The position numbers and the translations under genes were made by a program. Shown here piece after piece: positions 36,191 through 46,686 of a DNA stretch of 64,000 nucleotides. The notes below the pieces were generated by a model that was given only the letters and a program-made list of their open reading frames with translations, did no database searches and was not told where the DNA came from. The stretch comes from Colletotrichum lupini (lineage: Eukaryota > Ascomycota > Sordariomycetes > Glomerellales > Glomerellaceae). Each line of letters starts with the position of its first letter. Position 1 is the first letter of the stretch. The stretch spans positions 3,224,001 through 3,288,000 of the forward strand of contig NC_064675.1 in assembly GCF_023278565.1 (NCBI RefSeq). Direction: 5' to 3'.

Positions 36191-37819
36191 ATGTCGTCTA
36201 TACACGAAAAGCCCGTGTCCTCTGTACAGGAAGTACAAGATAAGGAGATTCCCGATACGATTGCCTCCAACCCGGAGGCCAAGGCTGCCAGAGACTACGA
36301 AGAGCATCACAACTACATGCAGACCGTCTCGAAGTACCTCCCCGCGATCAAATGGTCCATATTCTTCGCCATGACCATCGTCGGCGAGGGGTACGACCTC
36401 GCTCTGATGGGCAACTTTTTCTCCTTGGATCAGTTCCAGAACCTCTTCGGCTACGCTCCGCAAGAGGGCGCTGTCAAGGAGATCCCAACACTCTGGCAGT
36501 CCTTGATCCTTACTTCAAGCCAGGCCGGTCAAGTTGCGGCCATGTACTTCGCCGGTTTGTCCATGGACAGGTTCGGCTACCGAAAGACGATGATGTTCTC
36601 TCTCGGATCGATCATGGTGCTCCTACTCGTCAACTTCTTCGCGCCGGCGGTCTTGCCCACGGGAGGCTATAAGGCTGGTCTCGGCATGATCTTCGCCGGC
36701 GAGTTCCTCTTGGGACTCCCTTGGGGGGCTTTCCAGGCCTGCGTTCTTCCCTATGCTTCCGATATCTCGCCCCTCAAGCTTCGTCCGACTCTAACCACTT
36801 TCGTCTCCATGTGCTGGATTTTCGGCCAGCTCTTCTCGACGGCGGCAATCAAGGGTGTTGCGAACATTGAATCCAACGACCTCATGGCATACCGCATCCC
36901 CGTCGGCATCCAATGGATATGGCCTCTTCCTGTTCTCCTCTGCGTCTTCCTTGCCCCCGAATCGCCTTGGTGGCTCATGCGCCAGTCTCGTTCCGACCTC
37001 GCGCGCACTTCCCTTGCAAGACTCAACAAAGATCCGACGTACCCAGTTGACGGTCAGGTCAAGGTTCTCGAGCTCACCAATGAGCAGGAGAAGAACAGCC
37101 AAGAAGATTCCAATATCACGTACCTGGAGTGCTTCCGTGGCACCAACCTTCGCCGTACCATGATTGTCGTTACCATGAACTTGACGCAACAGCTCTGCGG
37201 TTCGGCTCTTATGTTCTACTCGGCCAAGCTATACCAGAAGGCTGGCATGAGCAGTTCCAAATCATACGACTTTACGCTGATTCAGTACGCGATCGGCATC
37301 ATCGGCATCGTCTCTTCTTGGCCCCTGATGAACTACGTCGGACGCAGAACCATCTGGCTCTGGGGATTGATGGGCTCCATCATTCTCATGACAGGTGTCG
37401 GCGTGCTAGGTTTCCACAGCGACCAGCACCCGGCAGTTCCTTGGGTCATCGCAGTCATGCTCGTGATATTCACAGGAGTCTACAATCTTTCCATCGGACC
37501 TCTCGTGTACGCTATTAACCCCGAGATTCCTTCGACCCGACAGAAAGCCAAGACACTTGTCATCGGCCGAGTAGCCTATCTCATCGCAGGACAATTCAAC
37601 ATGTGGCTCTTGCCAAGAATGCTGGAAAACGCTCCTAACGGATGGGGTCTTGGACCTCGGACGGCGCTGGTGTACGCTGCTATCAACGCCGCCTTCTACG
37701 TCTGGGCCTACTTTTGTCTGCCGGAGGTCCGGGACAGAACTCAGGCCGAGATGGATGAGCTTTTCAAGCTCAACATACCTGCTCGAAAATTCCGTAGTAC
37801 CGAGCTGACGGCTGAATAA
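36191..37819 (+). CDS. MFS sugar porter, alpha-glucoside (maltose) permease-like
   Basis: A plasma-membrane sugar:proton symporter by family. One uninterrupted frame gives 542 residues with about twelve hydrophobic segments. Signature motifs: DRFGYRKT (the MFS A-motif, near residue 126), PESPWWLMR (the sugar-porter PESPR-type motif, near 256) and the helix 7 stretch TQQLCGSALMFYSAKLYQKAGM-like region (about 335), which resembles fungal maltose/alpha-glucoside permeases of the Mal61/Agt1 group. The start MSSIHEKPVSS gives the normal cytosolic N-terminus; the frame is open 120 codons further upstream but that part has no family character. It has no sugar-enzyme neighbours, so the substrate cannot be fixed by context. 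Confidence 0.88.
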   Translation: MSSIHEKPVSSVQEVQDKEIPDTIASNPEAKAARDYEEHHNYMQTVSKYLPAIKWSIFFAMTIVGEGYDLALMGNFFSLDQFQNLFGYAPQEGAVKEIPTLWQSLILTSSQAGQVAAMYFAGLSMDRFGYRKTMMFSLGSIMVLLLVNFFAPAVLPTGGYKAGLGMIFAGEFLLGLPWGAFQACVLPYASDISPLKLRPTLTTFVSMCWIFGQLFSTAAIKGVANIESNDLMAYRIPVGIQWIWPLPVLLCVFLAPESPWWLMRQSRSDLARTSLARLNKDPTYPVDGQVKVLELTNEQEKNSQEDSNITYLECFRGTNLRRTMIVVTMNLTQQLCGSALMFYSAKLYQKAGMSSSKSYDFTLIQYAIGIIGIVSSWPLMNYVGRRTIWLWGLMGSIILMTGVGVLGFHSDQHPAVPWVIAVMLVIFTGVYNLSIGPLVYAINPEIPSTRQKAKTLVIGRVAYLIAGQFNMWLLPRMLENAPNGWGLGPRTALVYAAINAAFYVWAYFCLPEVRDRTQAEMDELFKLNIPARKFRSTELTAE

Positions 37820-38441
37820 GGTGGTTTGTGTTTGTCAGCTGTTGCCCAGCAGTTGTCCAATCTCGTCTGGTGGAAGAGATCGAAGGGAGACGTCTCTGCT
37901 TCCTTTGTATTAGGCCCAGTCCAGTTTCGCGTGGTTCTGGAGTTCAGTATTGGGATAACGCATTACATGATAATTATGAAAAGTAAAAGTTTTGAAAATT
38001 AATCTCCCTTGACGTATGTTTGAGTAACAGAAGCTACCTCCAAGAAGCATGTCTCGGCACTGCTCTGTTATATGTGCAACATCGGTGATGACATACCCAT
38101 CCCAATCCAAGCTCTGTTAGTGGCCCAGGGGCTGCCGGCACCAAAAGGTGCAGGATCCTTGGCCCCTGAATCGTGTTCTCGTCCGCCCCACCACAGCTGC
38201 CGCTGCGGCTGCTGCCGGAACTTGGTGGACTTCCCAATTTTGAGCTCCTTTCGTCAGTTCGAAACCGTCTCTCCTACATGCTGCGATCTGCAAAGCAGCC
38301 ACAACACACGAACACGACTCCAAAGCAGGGGCTTGACAGCTTCCTTTAACCCAATGGCCATCGAGTGCCGGCCTTAATATTTCATCTCTTTTTTTTTCCT
38401 TCTTCTTTTTGTGAACACGCTACCAGCTAAGACAAGCCACA
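37820..38441. other. MFS-GPI13 intergenic region
   Basis: 622 bp with the transporter 3' end and the GPI13 promoter; the final 60 bp before the GPI13 ATG are T/C-rich. A short upstream reading frame of seven codons lies at 38353-38376. Confidence 0.45.
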
Positions 38442-41400
38442 ATGCCTCAAAAATCCCCCAAACCGAAGGGTCCGCCGCCCACCGACTACAAAGCCATCGC
38501 CGAGCAATTCGCCAAATTGAAGCGCCAAAGAGAGATTGAGGAGGCTAGCAGATCCCCCGAGGAGATCAAGGCGGAAAAAGAACGAGCACTCCTTCGCGAG
38601 AAGCAGCGCGAGGTGTTTGAAGGCCGGCGCAAGAATGCCTACGAGCGTAGATGGTGGTGGACTGTTGCGTTCTGGGCGTGGATGCTGTGTCTACATGCTA
38701 TTGGCATCGCCTTCTTCACCAGCGGCTTTCTCCTGACGCGACTGGTCCTCGACGAGAAGTCCAACTGTACGGCACCCCCGCTCGAGCTCTCGTCGAGCTG
38801 GAAGGGCCAAGGCACGGTCCAGGGCGGTTGCTGGCACCCAAAGTCGTTTGACAAGGCCGTGGTCGTCATCGTCGATGCGCTGCGGTACGACTTTACGGTT
38901 CCTGTGGAGGACCAGGCTCCTTTTCACAACGCGTTACCCTTCTTGCACGAGACTGCCGTCAAGTCCCCAGAACACGCTTTCCTGCGCCCCTTTATCGCCG
39001 ACCCGCCGACTACTACTCTCCAGAGGCTGAAGGGTCTGACCACTGGTACACTGCCCACGTTCATCGATGCTGGTAGCAACTTTGCTGGTACCGCTATTGA
39101 GGAGGATAATCTTCTCATGCAACTGAAGGACGCTGGGAAGCGCATCGCGCACCTGGGCGACGATACTTGGATGTCTCTGTTCCCCGGTTATTTCGAGGCC
39201 AACGTGAGCAGAGCGTACGACAGCTTCAACGTCTGGGACTTGCATACCGTCGACAACGGGGTTATTGACCACATCTTTCCTCTCCTCAAGCAGGAGCAGA
39301 AGGGTAAGTGGGATGTTCTCATCGGTCACCTCCTTGGTGTCGACCACGCCGGCCATCGTTACGGACCAGACCATGCGGCAATGACGGCCAAGCTCCAGCA
39401 GATGGATATCTTCATCCGCGATCTTGCCGCTCAAATCGATGACAATACTCTGCTCGTCGTGATGGGAGATCATGGCATGGATAGCAAGGGCGACCATGGC
39501 GGCGAGAGCGACGACGAGGTCGAGGCAGCTCTGTGGATGTACTCGAAGCGCCCTTTCTTTGGTCGGACCAAGCCCGAGTTCAAGCAGCCCCCGAGCATGG
39601 CCAAGGTCAGACCGGTCAATCAGATTGACCTCGTACCAACTCTGGCACTTCTTCTGGGCATCCCGATCCCTTACAACAATCTGGGACGTCCCATTGAGGA
39701 AGCTTTCGCTGGCAAGAAGGGCAAAGCCTGGGATAATCTGGCGGCTGTATCACGGTTGACCGCCGCCGGCATCCAGCGATACCAAGACTCGTACTTTGCT
39801 GCCCGCGGCATTGATCAGTCCAAAAGTGCCACGGCCGGTCACGTATCGAACCTCTGGAGGAAGGCCGACCGTTCGTGGCAGTGGAAGAATCACCAGGAAT
39901 CCTACGGCTTTTTCAACATGTTCCAGGAGGAAACTCTGCGCATTTGCAAGGACTTGTGGGCCCGTTTCGATGTGCCCAAGATGGTGACGGGTATTGTGGT
40001 CATGGCGGTCGGAGTCATTACTCTGCTCGTCTATGCCTCGCGCGACGAAGATGAGGACTTTGCTGTTCTCGACGATCTCGAGCTGGACCAGGCAGAGATG
40101 AAGCTGGAACTGCAGGGTGTCCAACCCGATGGAACTGCGTCGTACAAGACTCTCCACGAGAAGATCTTCCTTGCGGCAATTCTCGGCGCTGTACCTGGAG
40201 CACTGGTTGGCGCCGGATACTCCGTCTTCACCGGCCCCGAGGATCTGGTCTACGCTGTTGCTGGCGGCGCTGTCACTAGCGCGCTAGGTGTCCTGTTCTC
40301 GCTTTATGGCTTCGGCAAGACTCTTCGCAATCTTCTGCCCAACAATATCTGGGGTTGGCTTGCCGTTCTCTTCACGGTCAGCCAGTCCATTGGTTTCGCA
40401 TCAAACTCATACACCATCTGGGAGGATTCGATCCTCCTCTTCTTCATCACGACCTTTGGCGTAGCGAACGTCTTTGCTGCGTTCTCAGTGCCTACGATGC
40501 GGGAACGCACCCTCGCGATATACCATTCGGTTCTTTTTGTCATTCTTGGTCGGCTCGCATCATTTTCCAAACTCTGCCGTGAGGAGCAAATGCCCTACTG
40601 TACTTCGACCTACTATTCCTCGGCTACCTCCTCAACGTCTTCTACCTGGCAACTGGCCATTCCTTTCGCCGTCGCCCTTATCCTGCCTTCCATCATCCAG
40701 TCTTTCCTTCTGCCTACTCGCAACTGGGAGGGGCTTGGACCAGCATGGATTGGTTATGTCTACCGCATTGGCTTGCTTCTATCAGCATCATACTGGGTTC
40801 TCGATGCCGCCGACAATGGCGATTGGTTTCCAGACCTGCCGGCCCAGACCCTGAAGAACGCCGGAACCTACATGGCCCAGGTGATTCTCGCTCTGGTTTT
40901 CGTAGCGGGCACTACCGCCTTTGTCTGGGCGCCGCCGCTGGTCTCTATCTTCAGAACACCTACAAACGCCGGCCCCCAGATCACTGTTTTGGGCTATGGC
41001 AACACGCATGGCTCGAGATATCTGCTTCTTCCAATGAACATTGTAGGAGCCTGCATCCTCCTGTCCAAGCCTATGGGAGGTGGCGCTTTGGCCCTGATGT
41101 TTTGGCAGATTCTCTCGCTCGTGGAGATTCTCGACCTTAACTCTTTGACAAACGAGGCGATTGGACCCGTTATGCTTGCAATCATTGGTAACTTTGGGTA
41201 CTTCAAGACGGGCCACCAAGCTACGCTCAGCAGTCTCCAATGGGACAGCGCTTTCATCCCGCTATTCACCATCAGATACCCATGGAGTCCCATCGTCATG
41301 GCCCTCAACACATTCGCGGGTCAAATCGTTGCGGTCGCGGCCGTTCCTCTCATCGTACTCTGGAAAGTGAGTCCTAAGAGGAAGGGAGTACTTGAGAGCG

Positions 41401-41633
41401 TCGGCAGAGCGCTGGGCATATTTGTTGCCTACTTCGCCGTTGAGTCTTTGGCAACCATGGCGTGGGCTGGGTGGCTGAGGAGACATCTCATGCTGTACAG
41501 AGTGTTCAGCCCCCGCTTCATGATGGCGGCGGCTCTGCTGCTGGTGGTAGACTTGGTTGGACTTGTCATCACGCTCATCGGTGTCAGATCCAACACGATG
41601 GCGGTGAGCGAGGTTTTTGGCTGGGTTGAATAA
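38442..41633 (+). CDS. GPI13: GPI ethanolamine phosphate transferase 3 (Gpi13/PIG-O)
   Basis: Gpi13 adds the ethanolamine phosphate to the third mannose of the GPI precursor in the ER, the group that later links to the protein. One frame, 1,063 residues, close to the family length. A charged N-terminus (1-67) precedes a membrane anchor (about 70-95). The lumenal alkaline-phosphatase-like domain shows metal-site motifs VVVIVDALRYDFT (about 140), LLGVDHAGHRYGPDH (about 297) and MGDHGMDSKGDHGGESDDE (about 341). ALRYDFT separates it from Gpi7 and Mcd4. The C-terminal half is a multi-pass membrane region. The stop codon lies inside an AATAAA hexamer (41629-41634). Confidence 0.95.
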   Translation: MPQKSPKPKGPPPTDYKAIAEQFAKLKRQREIEEASRSPEEIKAEKERALLREKQREVFEGRRKNAYERRWWWTVAFWAWMLCLHAIGIAFFTSGFLLTRLVLDEKSNCTAPPLELSSSWKGQGTVQGGCWHPKSFDKAVVVIVDALRYDFTVPVEDQAPFHNALPFLHETAVKSPEHAFLRPFIADPPTTTLQRLKGLTTGTLPTFIDAGSNFAGTAIEEDNLLMQLKDAGKRIAHLGDDTWMSLFPGYFEANVSRAYDSFNVWDLHTVDNGVIDHIFPLLKQEQKGKWDVLIGHLLGVDHAGHRYGPDHAAMTAKLQQMDIFIRDLAAQIDDNTLLVVMGDHGMDSKGDHGGESDDEVEAALWMYSKRPFFGRTKPEFKQPPSMAKVRPVNQIDLVPTLALLLGIPIPYNNLGRPIEEAFAGKKGKAWDNLAAVSRLTAAGIQRYQDSYFAARGIDQSKSATAGHVSNLWRKADRSWQWKNHQESYGFFNMFQEETLRICKDLWARFDVPKMVTGIVVMAVGVITLLVYASRDEDEDFAVLDDLELDQAEMKLELQGVQPDGTASYKTLHEKIFLAAILGAVPGALVGAGYSVFTGPEDLVYAVAGGAVTSALGVLFSLYGFGKTLRNLLPNNIWGWLAVLFTVSQSIGFASNSYTIWEDSILLFFITTFGVANVFAAFSVPTMRERTLAIYHSVLFVILGRLASFSKLCREEQMPYCTSTYYSSATSSTSSTWQLAIPFAVALILPSIIQSFLLPTRNWEGLGPAWIGYVYRIGLLLSASYWVLDAADNGDWFPDLPAQTLKNAGTYMAQVILALVFVAGTTAFVWAPPLVSIFRTPTNAGPQITVLGYGNTHGSRYLLLPMNIVGACILLSKPMGGGALALMFWQILSLVEILDLNSLTNEAIGPVMLAIIGNFGYFKTGHQATLSSLQWDSAFIPLFTIRYPWSPIVMALNTFAGQIVAVAAVPLIVLWKVSPKRKGVLESVGRALGIFVAYFAVESLATMAWAGWLRRHLMLYRVFSPRFMMAAALLLVVDLVGLVITLIGVRSNTMAVSEVFGWVE

Positions 41634-42161
41634 AATTGCCGTTTTGGTCAGTTCGATAGAAAATCGAACAACAATACCACTGTATCATTATAACTGTATA
41701 GTCATGGGGAAAGCATCCGGCCAGGGAGCTAATAAAGGCAGTGTGTGAACAAAAAACTGAGGTTTGCTGCGCTGACACCCGTATTATTAGCTTTGTCCTT
41801 TGCCTCGGTAATACCCTGCCACAACGTATCGGTGGTTTGGAGAATGGACAGGCATTACAGGACGATGCGCCCCTTTGAATGAGATCAAAGGACAGCCGGT
41901 TATTAGGCAGATAGGGAACATGCACCTGGCAGAGCATCAAGCGCTCCGCCCATCGGAGCATTGGTCAATGGCAGTCGCCATTCTACGTCTTTGAACCAGT
42001 TGCTTCGATGCTGGAGCTGGGGAGCTTGGCCAAGAGCTCTGGGTTTTGCGTGCTACCCTGATTATATAAGCTAACCTTTCGATACTTGAGATGGTTTCCG
42101 GGGACTTCCAAAATTCAGCAAAGGTTGCCGGGACCGTAAGTATCAGGGAAGCTCCCAGATG
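41634..42161. other. GPI13 3' region
   Basis: About 530 bp after GPI13. A TATATAAG element (42063-42070) is the only notable site; it could mark a start for the downstream gene, but it is about 1.18 kb from that ATG. Confidence 0.4.
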
Positions 42162-43245
42162 TATCAGGATCTGTGCACAGCAAAACCCCACTTGGGTCGG
42201 TAATCAGCTCCCAGGCCTGGCGCCGCCTGCCGCAGGAGAACCGTGGCCTACGTGCCTACCTAGAGGAGCACAGGGCACGTCGTGGTCTGGCAGCAACAAT
42301 TGTGTGTTATTTTTTTTTCTTCTTGGTTCCTTTGCCCTTTCCACATCTTCGGATTGCGCCTGTGCTAAGGTAAGGTACCTACGGTTGGTACCCCGGGAAG
42401 CCCAAAAAAGTGTCCCTCCCTGCTTCTCACGACATTTCGACCGCAAACGAAAATTAGAAAATAGGAAGAAAAAAGAAGACCATCCACATCCACATCCACG
42501 TCCCACTCTCTCCTCCCACTTCGTAACCCGCTCCGCTCTTCTTCAGAGAAACCCGCCCGCCGCCGCCGCCGCCCCGAACGACCAGATCTGCTGAACTGAA
42601 CACACACAAAAAACCCACACACACACCCTGAGCCGGTTTTATCCCAGTGTCCCTCTGCCTCTGAACTGTGCACATTCATTTTTCCACCCTTCCCATCGAC
42701 CATCCCTTCTCTCTTTTGATCTCCGCACATCGCTGCTGCTCTCGTCACGCGTCTCCATCTTCTTCCACCTCAAGCTCCCGCCGCCCCCTCGCATCGTCGT
42801 CGAAACCCTTTTTCCGGCGTATCCTCCTCTTCCTCCTCCCGTCTTTCACCCCTCCCGTCCTCGGCTCTCCGTCATCAAACCTCTTTCGAGTCACTTCTGA
42901 GCGTTTCCCCCACGGCCCAACGCATCTTTTGAGGTACGCTCTTTGGTCATCCATATCGCTCGCTTTGCATCTGCTCTTCCTCTCCTCCGAGCTTAAATCT
43001 TCTAATCCTCCACCCTCCGCTCCCATTGGCGCATATCGTAATCCTAACATTCCATCGTTCAAAGGGTCCTAGCTATCGAATATCCTTCCGCGAAAGAAGA
43101 AACCTCCCCGCAAGCAAAGGCGAACAGCCCCGCAGAAACCTCGAGCTTTCGCCCTCTCGCGACCTTCCATCGCCGTCTTCCTCCTCCCTTCTACCTTCCT
43201 TTCGGTCCGATTGCGCCCAGATATCCAGATTTCACAGAAGCAATC
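42162..43245 (+). promoter_or_regulatory. ATG-free pyrimidine-rich leader of the NTF2-RRM gene
   Basis: On the plus strand no ATG occurs from 42162 up to the start codon at 43246. From about 42640 the sequence is strongly C/T-rich. A possible 5' UTR intron runs from a GTACGC donor (about 42934) to TTTCACAG ending near 43237, eight bases before the start codon. GGTAAGGTA is at 42369-42377. The absence of ATG fits a long transcribed leader. Confidence 0.55.
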
Positions 43246-45074
43246 ATGGCAACCAACGGTAACTACACACACCCGGACCAGTTCAAGGGCGCTGTCGAGC
43301 CAACATCATCAGGTCCCACCTCAACCAACGATGCCGTCTCGGCTGGAAACAGCAACCTCTCTAAGGATGAGGTTGGCTGGTACTTTGTCGAGCAATACTA
43401 CACAACCCTGAGCAAGAACCCGGATAAGCTTCACGTACGCATCCAACTCGGCCCCCCTTCCGAGATGATTCTTTGAATACTGACACGTATCCACAGCTCT
43501 TCTACGGAAAGCGCTCCCAGTTCGTTTATGGTATGGAGGCAGAGGTCGCAAACGTGTCCGTCGGCAGACAAGTCAGTTCTTCCAACTTTCCATGTGCTAC
43601 TTCGACGCCTTTCGAAAAGCTCAATCATGCTGACCATCGCACTTCCTAGACTATCCAAGAGAGAATTAAGAGCCTCGACTTCCAGAACAGCAAAGTCCGC
43701 ATCACAAACGTCGACTCCCAGGCCTCTTTCGACAACATCGTCATCCAGGTCATCGGTGAGAGCTCCATCAAGTCCGCCGAACCCAAGAAGTTTGTTCAGA
43801 CCTTCGTCCTCGCGCCTCAGCCTTCTGGCTACTTCGTCGTCAACGACATCCTGAGATATATCAACGACGAGGAAGAGGAAGAGGCCGCTCCTGAGGCCGA
43901 AGCGGCCCCTGAGGAGCAAGCCGCTCCCGAGGAGGTTGCCGAGGTCTCTGCTCAGGCAGAGGCTGAGGAGCCCAAGATCGAGCAGACCCCCGAGGAGGCC
44001 ACTGGCCCCGCTATCGATGTTGACGAGGTTGAGAAGAAGCTGGAGGAGGTTAGCGCCGCCCCCGAGGACGTCGCCTCCAACAACGGCGATGCCGAGCTCG
44101 CGGTTCCCGAGCCCGCAAAGGCTGCTGAGACCAAGGTCGAGGAGCCCGCGGCTGACCCCGAGGCCGCTGCGAAGGAGATTGCCGAGGAGGACGTCACCGA
44201 GCCCGAGAAGCCTGCCGACCCCTCTCCCACCCCTGTCGCTCCCACCAAGGCTCCCGCCGCCGCCGAACCCGAGAAGCCCAAGGTCGCCCCCGCGCCCGTC
44301 CCGATGAAGCCCATGTCTTGGGCCAGCCGTGCTGCCGCCGCCGTCGGACCTAAGCCTGTCGTGCCCCTTCCCAAGACCGCCACTCCTCCCGCTGGTCAGG
44401 CCAAGGCTCCTGCCCCTGCTGCTCCCGCCGCCGCCGCTCCCGCCAAGGAGGCTGCACCCGCTGCCGATGCCCCCGCTAAGGAGGCTCAGGCCCAGGCCGC
44501 CAAGGAGGACTCTCCCTCCGCTGAGTGGCAGTCCGTCGGAGCCGACTCCAAGCGCCAGAGCCGCCCCCAGTCCATCTCCCAGGCACCCACCGAGAACTAC
44601 GGCACCTTGGGATACGTTAAGTACGTGACTGACAAGGTCAAGGCCGAGGACCTCAAGGGTGCTCTGGCTGCCCACGGCGAGCTAACCTACTTCGACATCA
44701 ACCGCCAGAAGGTAAGATATCAAGTGCCCTGAATGATGTTGAGTGGCAGGCTAATGATGGAATAGAACTGCGCGTTTGTCGAGTTCGCCACTGTTGCCGG
44801 CTACCAGGCCGCTGCCGCTGCCAACCCCCACACCGTTAACGGCGAGAACATTATCGTCGAGCCTCGTCGCCCCAAGGCCAACGCCTACGGCGGTAGCAGC
44901 TACTCCTCCAACACCCCCCGCGGCAACGCCACCGGCGGTGGCCGTGGCCGTGGTGGTTTCGAAGGAGGAAACCGCTCCGGCAGTCAGGGAGGTGGCCGCG
45001 GTAACTTCACCGGTGGTCAGGCCCGTGGCCGCGGCAGCGTCCGTGGCCGTGGTGCTTCCCAGACTGCTGCTTAA
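43246..45074 (+). CDS. NTF2 and RRM domain protein, G3BP/Bre5-like
   Basis: Proteins of this type (Bre5 in budding yeast, Nxt3 in fission yeast, G3BP in animals) bind the ubiquitin protease Ubp3/USP10 and join stress granules. Exons 43246-43434, 43497-43571, 43650-44711 and 44766-45074 give 544 residues. NTF2-like domain about 38-160 (DEVGWYFVEQYYTTLSKNPD through GYFVVNDILRYI); a long Ala/Pro/Glu-rich disordered linker (165-430) with SWASRAAAA; RRM about 430-505 with the RNP1-like CAFVEF; and a C-terminal RGG/GRGR tail. The three introns (62, 78 and 54 bp) have normal signals. Domain order NTF2-acidic linker-RRM-RGG is the G3BP order. Confidence 0.92.
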
Positions 45075-45844
45075 AGCAGGACAGTCATGTGCTAGCAGCG
45101 CCGTTCAAGGTCACATCTGCCTAAAAGAGCTTTTGACCGGCGATGCCGACACGAAGTATCGATCCTATCATCCACTATCTTGCGTGTATTTACCACCCCC
45201 TAGGTACACCAAGATGTCTATCACCCACGACCACCACGACGTTCAAACTCGAGTTCACTACTTCCGAAACCAACAATATTCTCACGGTCGTCAGACGATC
45301 ACTGACGAAGGAGAGAAAAGCTACAGTCACCTTGATTTCTTTTGCAAGGAGTTCACAGGGCAAGGGCGTGGATTTACACACCGTTTCCTGTACTTTTACA
45401 CCCCCCGACGATTCTTTTCATTTCTCATTTCTTATCTTTTTTTCTCTTCTCGCGCTTGCGTTTTTCCAGCATTTGCATCCGCGCTCGTGGCAAGGCAACT
45501 CCTTCTCCCCGGGGATGATTACCTTTGTCCCAGCGCAAACAACGTTTTGAGCTTGCTCTTTCTCACTTCTTCACTACCACAACCAAAAATTTGATGGCGG
45601 TCAAGGATGGAGTTCCCTGTACATTTGGGCGAAGTTGGAACGGAATCAAAGGGGAAAGGGGAGCACTTGGGAGGAAAAGGGGGGATCAGCATGAACAAAA
45701 GTTTTGGCGTCCCATTGCTTTTACCGAGAGAATTTGTCTTTCTGGGAGAAAAGGAAAGGAAAGGGGGGAAATGGGGAAAGGAGGGAAAGGGAGGGGGAAA
45801 GCCTAAGGGGATCGGGGTGATGATGCTGTACCATACCAAGACCG

Positions 45845-45877
45845 ACACACACACACACACACACACACAGACACACA
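45845..45877. repeat. AC dinucleotide microsatellite
   Basis: Twelve AC units, one G interruption and then three more units, in non-coding sequence. Confidence 0.92.
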
Positions 45878-46669
45878 ACCACTACACCGAAGATCCGTAA
45901 CCCGGTTCTTTTAATGAGAAACAGACGACAGTTACTAATGGTTTATGGTGGGAATGATGCAGTGATGTCATTTGTGTAGTGAGGTACAGGACCATTCGGC
46001 TTCTCTTTGTGGGTATGGCTTCTGTCTAATACATAAGCTCGATATGCTGCTATATCTTGACCATGTTCAACTGAAGATGAGAGGTGACGATGGACTTAAT
46101 ATACTTCGAAACCATGCCGTCGAAGCAGGGGTGTACTCGGCTCTTCCCAAATGTCCAACAGCCAGCCTTGCACTGTAGGAAACGCAAATCTGAGGGAACT
46201 GGTTTGGTTTCCCTGCTTCTCACGCCCGACTCCGTCTTGCTTTTGTTGTTGATCGGAGGACCTCATCCATTTTCTTCCACGAGTCTCAAGACCCTGGTGG
46301 GGGATAGAGACCGAGTCCCCGGCTCCTTTGAGGGTGATGGGATGATTGTGACTGGCTGACTTTCATAGGAGACTCGATGTTTCGACGCCTGAGCTGGGGT
46401 TGGGGGTGAGTTGGGAAACGGAGCACGGAGACATGCGAGCTTGTGACGGGTTTCGTGGGCGTCGGTTTTCGTTGGGACTGTCCGGGCTTGGAGGTTGACG
46501 TTTTCGTCTTCGTCTTCTTCTTCTTTCTCGAAAACAGCGAGTTGTTGGGAGAGGTGATTCGTTGCATGTATAGTTGCCTCACGGCATATATCATCACGAA
46601 GAGAGCCTCGGAAAGGCCACGTCCAGTAGAAGTCAGGTCCCATAGAGGTCAGGAGATGATAGAGGCGAC

Positions 46670-46686
46670 CCCCCCCCCCCCCCCCC
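46670..46686. repeat. Homopolymer of 17 C
   Basis: Seventeen C in a row in non-coding sequence. Confidence 0.9.

Noticed and set aside
43500..44700. Minus-strand 414-codon frame within the NTF2-RRM gene
   Set aside because: Gly/Leu/Ser-rich antisense shadow of the Ala/Pro/Glu-rich linker.
32657..45074. Possible metabolic gene cluster (five plus-strand genes in a row)
   Set aside because: Functions (b5 reductase, splicing, sugar transport, GPI synthesis, stress granule) are unrelated and no backbone enzyme or cluster regulator is present.
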